Origin: Pseudeuparius sepicola | Lineage: Eukaryota > Arthropoda > Insecta > Coleoptera > Anthribidae | Assembly: GCA_963920635.1 (NCBI GenBank) | Contig: OY987308.1 | Span: 3,352,225-3,416,224 of the forward strand | DNA: 64,000 nt | Reading direction: 5' to 3' | Part shown: positions 55,195 to 64,000 of the stretch, piece after piece | How the letters are laid out: every line of letters begins with the position of its first letter | Numbering within the stretch: position 1 is the first letter of the stretch | Notes under the pieces: model-generated | The model's database searches: none | What the model was told of the DNA's origin: nothing | The model's input: the letters and a program-made list of their open reading frames with translations, nothing else | Program-made: the position numbers and the translations under genes

Positions 55195-56492
55195 CAGAGC
55201 TGGGCAAGTAATTAGGCGAAAGTAATTGAACTGTCAATTAATTCCTTTTCATGGAATTGTACTTAGTTGGAATTACTTTTGAAATAGAGACAGTAATTGT
55301 ATTTTAAGATCAAGTACCTTTTGAAAAGGAATTGTACTTGTAATTTAAAATCAATTGCTCCTGAGAATTGCAATTCCTTTTTAAAATTCCTTTAATGCAA
55401 TTACTGTTTCAATTACAATTACTTTTCCCATTACAATTACTTGTCCGATTACAATTACTTTTTCAATTACAATTACTTACACAATCTCCTCTTGCGGTGC
55501 CGGCCGGCGACGGCCCGAGCTGATTAATCGTGGAAACCGGAAACCTGGATTGATTTTGGAAATATTGCAACGTTGTTTAGGCCAACCTGGCCAACAAAAT
55601 GCAATGCAAAATAAATGCGTCATTACTGACAAAGTCCGCAATAATGTTTTCTTTCTTATGCCACTCCCATTTACTATTTACGCGTCACTGGCAAGTCATA
55701 ACGATTGGTCTGTATTCTCTATCTCTATATTAATAGTCAATTCGTGATGCCTATTGTTCACGTCACAATAGACATTTAAATTCTGTTTTTTTTTTTTCAT
55801 TAGGTGGTACCTATACGGACTTATCACTATTTATTGGATTAGTAATTCAAAATTAAAACAGTTTTGATAGAAATACATTTTACATTTTGTAACTTTATAA
55901 ATATTGTATACCACATTTTATAACACAAATTTAGTTCAATACAAAATTTGTCAGTTTGTTGGGTTGTAAAATTTTACTTCGGTACATAATGTAAAAAAAT
56001 TAAAGTTTTTTGTAAGTCGTTGAGCTTGAATCTGAAACGCATTCTGTGAGGCCCTTGTGTTTTTAGACATAGGCATTACTATTAATATAGTATAATTACT
56101 GTTGAATATAATTCGTTTTGTTCATTAAAATACTGTAACTTTTATTTATTTTAATTTGAATATTTGCCATTTACAAAGACTCAAAGACTAGAATTTTTTT
56201 GCATCGCAGAACAAATAATGCTTAATATAGTTATCAGTTATGGTTATTTAAGTAACTAGGTAAGTACCTACCTTATTTTGGTGTCTACAAATTAATAGAA
56301 AATAACGCAAACAAGAAGTAATTGAAAAAGTAATTGTTTACATCAATTCCAATTCCAAATACAAGTAATTGTAATTGTAATTCAATTACATTTCAAAATA
56401 TCAAAGGAATTGTAATTGGATCTAATTACATTCCTACAAAAGTAATTGGAATTGTAATTGGTCAGTTTTTAATTGTAATTGACCCTGCTCTG
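55195..56492. mobile_element. Non-autonomous hAT element with AATTACAATT subterminal repeats
   Basis: Perfect 8-bp duplication CCAAGGCC at 55187-55194 and 56493-56500. Ends are CAGAGCTGGGCAAGTAATT and AATTGACCCTGCTCTG: CAGAGC(T) / (G)CTCTG with similar inner bases. Each end region (about 250 bp left, 180 bp right) is packed with variants of CAATTACAATTACTT, more than a dozen on the left. The middle has no transposase; a 65-codon frame at 55550-55747 is not recognised. Confidence 0.92.
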
Positions 56493-56500
56493 CCAAGGCC

Positions 56501-56899
56501 TACTTATTGAAAAAATCGTACAATAATGTAGCCCATTATTGTACGATTTCTGTGCTTTTAATGACGATTTTGGGACACTTTACTGCCGATTTCAAGAAAA
56601 TAACTATTATTTTATATGATATCTGCGTCTAGAGGGATATTTCTAGTATCTACCACCATTCGAAAATTTGGGGGGCTTCGGCTCGAGTGCACTCGAACCC
56701 CTCGGGAATTTCGAAGGCGTGCAGTAACAAAGGCGGCCATGACATTCCGGCGGCCTATCGCCTTCGATCGCTCGGCATCGAGTGGGCCGCGGGCGCGTTC
56801 TTTTGTTTCAATGCTCAAGGGTGGGGGGGTGAACGTTCCACGAGTGTGGCTCGTCTCGGCGCGGATTTGTTCGGTCGCTACTGTTGTGTAGGTTGCCAC
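56501..56899. other. GC-rich, CpG-rich island; possible host promoter or first exon
   Basis: 56640-56890 is strongly GC- and CpG-rich (CATTCCGGCGGCC, GGGCCGCGGGCGCG) in otherwise AT-rich DNA. Overlapping open frames on both strands reflect composition only. GTTGCCAC at 56892-56899 is the left target duplication of the next hAT. The island may be a promoter for a gene not otherwise visible, or part of an older repeat. Confidence 0.4.
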
Positions 56900-57988
56900 C
56901 ATAGACGTAACTAGGGGGGGGGCTAGGGAGGGCTTAGCCCCCCCCTACATTTCTATTAGCCCCCCCTAAAATTTAAAGGATGTCAGGATGTACGAAGATA
57001 TGCTTCTCGTAAACAGAATAGATCCAACATTCTGACAACGCAACGTTACGCAACACGGCGAACACCGCACGCGCCTTTTTAAATTCACCAGTTTCGACGA
57101 ATCGCTTGCTCTTGCGGAATCTTGCGCCTTGTGCCCCCACAAAATCCGACTGAAATTTAAACGCGCAAGCGAGAGCGAACACACCGTGCCTGCTGCCGAG
57201 AGAAAGAGAGACGAGACGGGCGTCGGAGAATGTACTTTTGCCGTGCCAGACTCCAGACTTTTATTTTGTTATTCATCCAGTGTATTGTTGTTTCGTTATA
57301 ATATGTACTATGTAAATAATCTTGCGTCACAAAATAGCAGACACTCCCAACATTTTTTCTCTGGTTTCTACTCGGAAACCTCTACTTTTTCATAATGTTT
57401 TTTCTTAAATGAATTAAAAATGATTCAAAATTACCAGTAGATAGACCTATACATTATTTTTTGAAGCCTTAAAATTAACGTTTTTGGGTGTGGCACATCA
57501 AGGGTGGTACAGGGTGATCCAATCAGTAACGTATTTATAGAAGGGCGGGACCGAACCCATTTCGGAATTTGAAAATATTCACTCAAGCTTGTAAATTTGA
57601 AGATATTGGGATTTCCCAAGACTAATTTTATGTAATTTTTCTTCAAATTTTTAAGAAATTTCGCCTGCGGCGAATTTTTTAGAATTATTTTAAATGCCCT
57701 TGTTTAACAAAAAAGACACAAAAATTGTCCCTCCATCACTCGAAATTAATTCCTATATACGTCACAGAAGTGATCCAAACTCGTAGCCCCGGCCTACCAT
57801 TTTACAGAATGACATGTAAAAAATATACCATTGTATCTAAGTAGCGTACCGGCTTTCAAAATTTTCTTCCTAATGGATTAAATAATTCCTTGTCGGGGCC
57901 CCGCATTTTCATGCGGCACCTGGTCCCGCAAAATCTTCAGCCGGTCCTGATCAGCCCCCCCTAAAAATACGACCTAGTTACGTCTATG
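56900..57988. mobile_element. hAT-type element (CATAGACGTAACTAGG ends)
   Basis: 16-bp TIRs CATAGACGTAACTAGG and CCTAGTTACGTCTATG, separated by a perfect 8-bp GTTGCCAC duplication (56892-56899 and 57989-57996). Length 1089 bp. The subterminal regions have long G or C runs and repeated AGCCCCCCCT blocks at both ends. A CAGGGTGATCC repeat end lies near 57509. Frames at 56966-57184 and 57129-57395 are not recognised; there is no transposase. Confidence 0.92.
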
Positions 57989-58340
57989 GTTGCCACCATA
58001 TACCTATAGCAACCTATACCGCGCAAGAGAGACGTCCACGGGCGTAGCCAAGGGGGGGTTTCGGGGGTTCAAACCCCCCCCCCGAAATAAGCAAAATATT
58101 ACCTAATATTATACCGAAAAAATACGAGGAGTGAAGAGTTAAATTATTATTACGTTTGAATATATGTAGTAATAGTAGCGCCTAGCGCCATCTTTTGACG
58201 AGAGGCAGACGCAGTTGCAGCCGAACTATTTTGTATTGTAGGGACACTTTGCGTTGTTTCTCGATTATTCGCCACGCCCCTAGGTCGAAATGAGCGGAAC
58301 TTTGTGGAAGTTCGTGGAAGTTTCTGGACGGCTACTGGGC

Positions 58341-58390
58341 TGCTATATAAGCGGCGCCGCGGCGCGTGACCGCGCTTACGGCAGTATTGT
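58341..58390 (+). promoter_or_regulatory. TATA promoter of the hAT transposase
   Basis: CTATATAAG at 58341-58349 is followed, about 35-40 nt on, by GGCAGTATTG, a fair match to an insect initiator. The first long frame's ATG is at 58540. The surrounding GCGGCGCCGCGGCGCG is strikingly GC-rich. Position and motif spacing support a Pol II core promoter. Confidence 0.55.
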
Positions 58391-58539
58391 TCCATGCGAA
58401 CTCGAAGCGAATAAAAGTGAAAAGTGGTGAACGAATAGTGAAGAGAATTAAGTGTACCGTGTAAGTGAGTAATTTTAGTGCGCTGTTATTCGATGACCTT
58501 GTTGAGGATAGATACGTGAATCATTATTACTGTCGAAAA

Positions 58540-58977
58540 ATGGAGGAGAAAAAAAGGAAGGGTGATAAACTTAAAGGTATGGACTACTGGAAAAAGTGGT
58601 GTAGTCAAGGTCAAGGGGTTTCTAATAAAGAAACAAATTTGGATTTAGCTATCAAAGCTTCAGCTACCTTGCATGCTGATAAGAAGACTGCCTACCCCGA
58701 AATCTAGTTTGGAATGCCTATAGATAATATGTGCGATAAAAACCTTTATCCTAATATTTACACATTACTACAAATCTTGGCTACCATTCCTGTATCCACT
58801 GCTACCCCAGAAAGGTCTTTCTCGAGCCTAAGGAGACTGAAAAACTATTTACGAAACACTACAAGTGAAAACAGACTTAATGGTTTGGCTCTAATGAACA
58901 TTCACTATGGAACAGAAATTCATGCAGATGAAGTAGTGGATATATTTAAAAGAAAAAGCCGAAGATTTATTCTTTAA
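58540..58977 (+). pseudogene. hAT transposase, internally deleted, with one in-frame stop
   Basis: The ATG at 58540 reads MEEKKRKGDKLKGMDYWKKW and continues NLDLAIKASATLHADKKTAY to a TAG at 58705-58707. The same frame resumes at once: NMCDKNLYPNIYTLLQILAT, IPVSTATPERSFSSLRRLKN and NRLNGLALMNIHYGTEI, stopping at 58977. The second part is the hAT C-terminal dimerisation domain (PVSTATPERSFSSLRRLK, the conserved ERSFS block). Zinc-finger BED/TTF and DDE regions are absent: 145 codons remain of a normal 600 or so. The element makes at most a truncated protein; the dimerisation domain alone could in principle interfere with full-length transposase, which is inference. Confidence 0.88.
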
Positions 58978-59179
58978 TGGTTTTAGATTTAGCGCAGAGG
59001 AACGAAATTAATTTAACCATTTCATTTAAAGTTAAGAACTTTATAAATATGTCGTAGTTTTTCGGATGAATATATAGATATTAAATTTCATGTAAGTATA
59101 TTTTTGTTGTTTTATTTACTTCTCAAACTAAACCCCCCCCCCCCCCAAACTAAATCCTGGCTACGCCCGTGGAGACGTC

Positions 59180-59767
59180 CGACCGGGGGAATAATTTGGC
59201 AGCCATTTTTACCCCTAAATGAGGCGGGAAATTTGAAATAATTTATACGGGTGGGTTCCATAAATGATGTAATGTCTTGGTTGTCGTTTTGTGTAAAATG
59301 GAAATTATTTTAGTTCAAAGTACAACATAGGTCCACTATTTTTGTTGGTTTTAAGCAGTTAAATAGGTTGAGAAATTGTACAACTTAATCAAAACAATAT
59401 TTTAATCATCATAAGGAGAAGTAATATAATTATTATTGTACATTACACTTTATACGATAGCTACATTATAAATACTTGCAAAAATATGAAAATATTTTTA
59501 ATTGCCTAACATTTTCATACACTATTACTTGGTATAATTATTTCTTTGAATACTTTTAATAACAATAACCTATTTTACAGGAACATATCTATATATACAT
59601 GTTTCTGAATTTTTAGGCAGCTAGTTTTATTCCTTAGAGCTTTTTATTTTTGTTTGTTTAAAAAATACAAGCAAAAGAAAACTTGGAATCTTCAACTTCT
59701 ACCACTTTAATCTTTGCTTCAAAAATGAAAGTGAAATGATTTTTAATACGCTCTTCTTTGATAAGCT
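59180..59767. other. Intergenic; 3' flank of the small gene
   Basis: No coding region. On the minus strand an AATAAA (complement of TTTATT near 59643) lies about 120 bp beyond the stop codon of the gene at 59768-60167 and is its probable polyadenylation signal. Confidence 0.5.
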
Positions 59768-60167
59768 TCAATAATTTTGGTGGCGGTGATCTGCGCTGTT
59801 AACAGGTTTACTTGCTGCTGCTGTTTGCATTTCTTCGGTTAATTCTATTTGCTCCAGAAATGCGGCATATCGCATCTCTGGAGCTCTCTTCGTCGTATCG
59901 GGAATTACAATGTCTCCATTTTCCTCATCTCCCAGAGTTATTTCTTGAACTTTTTCTTGAATATTATAGTCGATGACACCTAGAGTACTAAGCCACTTTC
60001 TAAATTTAGTTTCTTCTCTTGAAAACCTAAAAATCAGCAAGAAATCAGAAAATATCGATGAGAAAAAAATATTATTTGGCAAAAAAAGTATACCTATTTA
60101 CTTACCTATGGAATGCAATTTCACAATCTGGATGTAAAAGCCTCTTTGCATTTTTGCACCAGGTCAT
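59768..60167 (-). CDS. Small two-exon gene, unknown function, weakly THAP-like start
   Basis: Exon 1 (60167-60106) starts MTWCKNAKRLLHPDCEIAFH and ends at a strong CATAG-GTAAGT donor. A 79-bp intron ends TGCTGATTTTTAG. Exon 2 (60026-59768) joins in frame (the split codon gives Arg) and reads FSREETKFRKWLSTLGVID, EEMQTAAASKPVNSADHRHQ, NY-stop, for about 106 residues in all. No stop or frameshift interrupts it, the splice sites are near-consensus, and the protein is acidic in the middle. AFHRFSREETKFRKWL resembles the FxFP...W core of THAP domains, but cysteine spacing (C-x10-C) is wrong and no CxxH follows. No name is assigned. It is the best candidate in the window for a host gene; it could also be the first two exons of a longer one. 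Confidence 0.5.
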
Positions 60168-60521
60168 GTTTTGATCTCGTAAATATGAGAACGAAAAGCT
60201 ATCAACCGTACAAAAGAAAAAATCGCGAATAAAAACTAAAAACGCATCTCTCATCAAAGAAGCATGTCACGGTGACTTTTATGATTTTACCGGCGCCTTC
60301 AAAAAGTATAATGCAATTTCATTTACACTGTATACAAAAATGTAAACAAGGAATAAGGTAGCCACCATTCAAACTGTCAAAATAGGGTTAAAAATGGCGG
60401 CGAATTCCATCTCTTTTCGATCCCTGCGCCTTGCCGTGCGCAATAGGGCCAAAAGCGGTATATGTTAATATACAGGTATATGGTTGCCACTCGTACATAG
60501 ATAGCAACCAATCAAAGTAGT
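60168..60521. other. Upstream region of the small gene, no other feature
   Basis: Contains ACCGGCGCC (60290) and AAAATGGCGGCGAATTCC (60391), mild CpG enrichment compatible with a 5' region. An 86-codon minus-strand frame (60388-60648) crosses an inverted-repeat arm and is not recognised. Confidence 0.35.
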
Positions 60522-60811
60522 GGGGGCAAGTAGATAAGCTATAAGGGTTCGGGAACAGCTTCCCCATGTTAATCGCCCATATAACAAAATCTTGCAAAGA
60601 AACGACCAAAAAGGCCGCTTTGACGTTTTGACGGATGCTTTGACGCACGATTTCGCGTTTTGACGGACGTTTTCATGTTTTTAGACACCCGGTAAGATCG
60701 TGTACCCTCGGGTAATCTCGGCCTTTTTGGTCGTTTTTTTGCAAGATTTTGTTATATGGGCGATTAACATGGGGAAGCTGTTCCCGAACTCTTATAGCTT
60801 ATCTACTGGGG
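60522..60811. repeat. Inverted repeat with about 95-bp arms
   Basis: GTAGATAAGCTATAAG-GGTTCGGGAACAGC at about 60529 pairs with the complement ending CTTATAGCTTATCTAC at 60803; inner block AACGACCAAAAAGGC / GCCTTTTTGGTCGTT. The central 90 bp has three degenerate GACGTTTTGACGGA-type repeats. Target duplication not resolved. Confidence 0.75.
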
Positions 60812-61094
60812 CACAAAAAATGATAATAACTCAAGAAAAACTGTATTGACGAAAACGAAACATATACCGCCATGAGCTCTCTGACTCGTACTATACCAGT
60901 GCGCATTACAGGTTATGTAGAGGGTTATTCATATAACATTCTACCCCCATAACTTTTTTGTTTTTAATTTTGGAAAAAAATGTACCTAAATATGATTATT
61001 TCCCTCATACTGCTTGCATCCAATAAGGTAGCTCCTTCCATAAAAATCCTACCAATCATATGCCTCTGCTAGCGATAATTGCACTTGTGCATAC

Positions 61095-62008
61095 CAGGGA
61101 CTCTTTAAAATAAGGGGACCCAGCATGTGACAGTCTATCACATAGGAAAAGTGAAGCCTGTCTGTTTTCTGTATACTCCAAGGAGACCACATAAGTGGGC
61201 TGATACAAGGTTATGTTATATGTCAGTGTCCAACTGCCATCAGGTTTTATGTGATATGCCAGTGCCATAAATTCCAAAGGAGGCAAAATATTTCCCATCA
61301 TAGTTCACAATTTTTAAGTTTTCTAACTTCCAGATAGTCAATTAAAGGTAATTCGGCCGCCTGTAGTAGTCCCAATAATTGCAACCAGATTTTTCTTGTC
61401 TCACCTTTAGTAATCCTACAATTCCCATTACGTGGGCATTACGTATAAGTAGGTAGTTCGAAACAAATCGTATTTCGAAAATTTTAAATTATTAAGCAGG
61501 TAGCTTCAGTTAGGTCTTTATTTAAACAGTTTTTATCTACAACTATAAGTTTATTTTACGTTTGTGAGGTACCTTGGGAGAGAAATAAAATTACAAAAAT
61601 TTTATAATGAGCACCGAGAAAAACTACATGATTAGAACTAAGTACAAGAGCTAATCTTATTAGTCCATCCCGAAATCTGTGAAAGTTCTTCTGTGGGTAG
61701 ATACATTCAACAAGGGAAGAAAGTTCAAGTACGTACCTATTATACCTACATATTACAAATGGTTTGGTAACAAGGTGCAATAGCGAAAAATTCTCAAATA
61801 AGCAAAATCAGCACTGACTTACCATACTTATATTACTTAAATTCCTGGAAATAATTGCAGGAAACCAAATTCAATAGCAAACAAATAAATAAAGTAAATT
61901 TGCTTCATTTGGCACTTGCCATATTCTGGGTTTGTTGACAGAACATTGTCAAGTCTAATTTTTAGACCATTGGAAACCATTATTCATTTTTACTAACAAT
62001 GAAAGTAC
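61095..62008. mobile_element. Truncated inverted copy of the 38514-39533 hAT element
   Basis: Starts CAGGGACTCTTTAAAATAAG at 61095 and is the reverse complement of that element as far as GAAAGTACCT at 62008. The last roughly 120 bp and the second TIR are missing. Divergence is moderate with small indels. Confidence 0.9.
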
Positions 62009-62458
62009 CTAATATGAGACACCCCAGTGTTCCTAATATATGAGATATCTCATATTAGGAGACAAGCTTGATCCAATTTAGATTGCTAATAATTTGAATA
62101 GAGTGTCAAGTGTTATATAATTAAAGAATTGAATACTATGTTAATTTGATATTATTTTAAAGTTTTTGAAATAAAAATTATTTTGTGGCAATCACCCAAT
62201 TTTAAAAATTGAAGATTTGACATTTTTTTCATAATTCTCATTTACGCAACTGTTAATATTTGGCAATCCTACATAAACTGCAGTGAAAATAGAGACTATA
62301 TGGAACGTATTCGACATAAGTTTGCGCATTATAATATACGCGTGTCCATTTACTATTCCCTTCTTAGATTGTGGCTATACTTTTCAGGATAAAAAAATCG
62401 GTTCGGGGGATCCAAATAAGGGAAAATGGAGCACTTTTTAAAATTAGTATGGTATATA
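62009..62458. other. No gene; 28-bp hairpin and flank of next element
   Basis: CCTAATAT-AT-GAGATA pairs with TATCTCATATTAGG at 62032-62059, and CCTAATATGAGA occurs once more at 62008. From about 62341 sequence matches the outer flank of the 52684 element (CCATTTACTATTCCCTTC, ATCGGTTCGGGGGATCC). Confidence 0.5.
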
Positions 62459-63349
62459 CAGGGTGTTCCAAAAAAGTGTGGCGACAAAAAAATATATTTT
62501 TTTAAATGGAACGACCCGATTTTTTTTATCGCAAATGAAGCCTATCAAAGTATAGTATACATCCCTAAATTATTTCCGCTTCCATCTGCGGCGTTGCAAA
62601 GTTATAATTTTTTTAAGGTATTTTTTGCTAAATACCAACCCTTCATTAATATTGGTATATTTTTCTTGCGGTTTAATTTTTGCTCTTGAAACTTTGGTTG
62701 TGGATTTACACTTAACCATTTTATTAATGACTAAGAACAAAGTTAAAAAATTTTGTACAGGATGTTTAACTTTTTTCCGCCAAAACTCCGACATTTTCAA
62801 ACTTAATTTACTATTTTTTTTTTTCAAATGGAACACCCTATATCTAACATTTCTATTGGATAGAGCATTCATTCAGCTTTAATTTGATACCTAACACAGT
62901 ACCTCTATCTCTAGCAGTTTTTTCAAAAATTCAGTATAAACAGAAAATTTGCAACTTTTTTACTTATTACATACATGCAAATTACTCGAGAATCAAACTT
63001 GTACTTATTTAAAAAGCTGCATATCAAAAAAGCGTTAGTACCAGTTACAATCTGTAGTTTACCATATTTTTGTATACCTACTACACCTGCAATAGAATAG
63101 ATATTAAATTATAAAAAGTTAAAAGTTTTAGGAGAACTCATAGGTGGCCATGGTTTTGTTTCTAGTTTGACATTTGGTAAATATTTCATTTGCTGCTTGT
63201 ATTCTGTGTTCGTTGTTTAATTTCAAACAGCAAAAAGTTGTAACAAAATGAAAATTATTGTAAACAAGACTTGATAAGTATGATTTACGTAATTGGTGAA
63301 TGTTTTGAAAATTGTTTTTGGCATCTCGAGTCCTACTGAGGACTTTTTT

Positions 63350-63589
63350 TATTTCTAAATCCCAACTCAGTTGTCTTACACTTATTTCAGGGTGTTCCAC
63401 AACAGCCAATGTTATAGCTAACTGATTTTCTTCATTTAAAACTGGTTTTGTTCTAGTTTGCTCTTTATAGGTAACATTTCCTGTGCGATCGAATCGCTCC
63501 TTTAAGTTCTGCATTCTGCAGTATTCTGGTATCAGGATGCCTTCTATCTGGGAATTTCTAGGCAAAAAACTCGAGATGCCAAAAAACAA
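63350..63589 (-). pseudogene. DUF4817-type transposase N-terminal fragment, second copy
   Basis: The minus strand from about 63589 reads ILIPEYCRMQNLKERFDRTG, NVTYKEQTRTKPVLNEENQL and HPEISVRQLSWDLEIKKVLS, ending near 63350 where arm-like sequence begins. The peptide is almost identical to that at 53457-53729, but here LSWDLEIKKVLSR follows the expected HTH a little further (DLEIKK against EFEIKQ). No DDE residues are present. With the first copy it shows that both palindromes descend from the same internally deleted parent. Confidence 0.8.
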
Positions 63590-63934
63590 TTTCCAAAATA
63601 TTCACTAATTACGTACATCATACTTATCAGGTCTTGTTTACAATAATTCATTTTGTGACAACTTTTTGCTGTATGAAATTAAACAATGAACACAGAATAC
63701 AAGCAGCAAATGAAATATTTACAAATGTCAAACTAGAAACAAAACCATGGCCACCTATGAGTTCTCCTAAAACTTTTAACTTTTTATAATTTAATATCTA
63801 TTCTATTGCAGGTGTAGTAGGTATACAAAAATATGGTAAACTACAGATTGTAACTGGTACTAACGCTTTTTTGATATGCAGCTTTTTAAATAAGTACAAG
63901 TTTGATTCCCGAGTAATTTGCATGTATGTAATAA

Positions 63935-63959
63935 CAGTGACTATAGACTATAGTCACTG
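63935..63959. mobile_element. 25-bp micro-palindromic insertion with 7-bp target duplication
   Basis: CAGTGACTATAG and CTATAGTCACTG flank a single A. Identical 7-mers GTAATAA lie at 63928-63934 and 63960-63966. The three other arms of this palindrome family in the window (near 53173, 53950 and 62969) have the site once, without the insertion. The arms match the insertion at 27675-27704 exactly. Confidence 0.88.
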
Positions 63960-64000
63960 GTAATAAGTAAAAATGTTGCAAATTTTCTGTTTATACTGGA

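Larger units (their letters stand above)
58037..59171 (+). mobile_element. hAT element with promoter and truncated transposase
   Basis: 14-bp TIRs CACGGGCGTAGCCA and TGGCTACGCCCGTG, with a perfect 8-bp duplication GAGACGTC (58029-58036 and 59172-59179). Subterminal C/G homopolymers lie at both ends (about 58072-58083 and 59132-59147). It keeps a promoter and both ends of a transposase reading frame, so it is an internally deleted derivative of an autonomous hAT. Confidence 0.95.
62459..64000. mobile_element. Second copy of the 52684-54446 palindromic mariner-related element, cut by the window end
   Basis: CAGGGTGTTCCAAAAAAGTG at 62459 after TA. The left arm runs to about 63180, the core to about 63670, and the right arm continues to the end of the window, about 300 bp short of the expected terminus. 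The inner module end GGAACACCCTATA is present at 62831. The core fragment of transposase is inverted relative to the first copy. Confidence 0.88.

Noticed and set aside
56612..56914. Three overlapping 75-96-codon frames in the CpG island
   Set aside because: All three are explained by lack of stop codons in GC-rich DNA; no conserved peptide.
58150..58395. 81-codon arginine-rich minus-strand frame
   Set aside because: It is antisense to the hAT 5' region and promoter and has no recognisable domain.
62008..62059. CCTAATATGAGA repeats as another micro-insertion
   Set aside because: The arms are imperfect and no clear target duplication could be assigned; the truncation of the hAT copy here confuses the boundary.

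Overview
The window is a transposon- and satellite-dominated stretch of an animal nuclear genome, almost certainly an insect. The signs are AT-rich DNA, short GT-AG introns, DUF4817-type Tc1/mariner transposases, hAT elements with 8-bp target duplications, a Crypton-type tyrosine recombinase, a Penelope-like fragment and very many elements ending in TA-CAGGGTG. A beetle is my best guess, but nothing here proves the order. There is no bacterial-type gene organisation.

Layout. 1-3600: a palindromic repeat interrupted by a second palindromic element, then two exons of a THAP zinc-finger gene (minus strand) with a GC-rich upstream region. 3623-20303: a satellite array of 360-bp monomers (42 full units in perfect register plus partial end units), with a 1.2-kb palindromic transposon inserted in its first monomer. 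20.3-27.4 kb: palindromic elements and a frameshifted THAP exon. 27.4-29.5 kb: a decayed Crypton recombinase gene between two hairpins, with a 30-bp micro-palindromic insertion beside it. 29.9-37.9 kb: Tc1/mariner-superfamily elements, one a nest of inverted repeats with a dead transposase, one (33590-36236) nearly intact with about 650-bp terminal inverted repeats (TIRs), one reduced to the two ends of its gene. 38.5-49 kb: hAT elements, a Penelope-like fragment, more palindromic elements and an element with internal 120-bp tandem repeats. 51.5-55 kb: a decayed IS630/Tc1-like transposase and a large inverted repeat whose tips carry 5S-rRNA-like sequence. 55.2-59.2 kb: three hAT elements with perfect 8-bp duplications, packed around a GC-rich island. 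59.8-60.2 kb: a small two-exon gene, the best candidate for a host gene. 61-64 kb: inverted second copies of the hAT element at 38.5 kb and the mariner palindrome at 52.7 kb.

Most of the sequence consists of non-autonomous elements that could be mobilised by a few transposase families, chiefly DUF4817 mariner and hAT. Three observations stand out. First, 25-30-bp near-perfect palindromes with 7-bp target duplications occur at two loci; at one of them three sister sequences in the window show the empty site. Second, the left TIR of the near-intact mariner contains an antisense copy of its own transposase, which suggests how the long TIRs arose. Third, 5S-like Pol III promoter motifs sit in mirror orientation at the tips of an inverted repeat.
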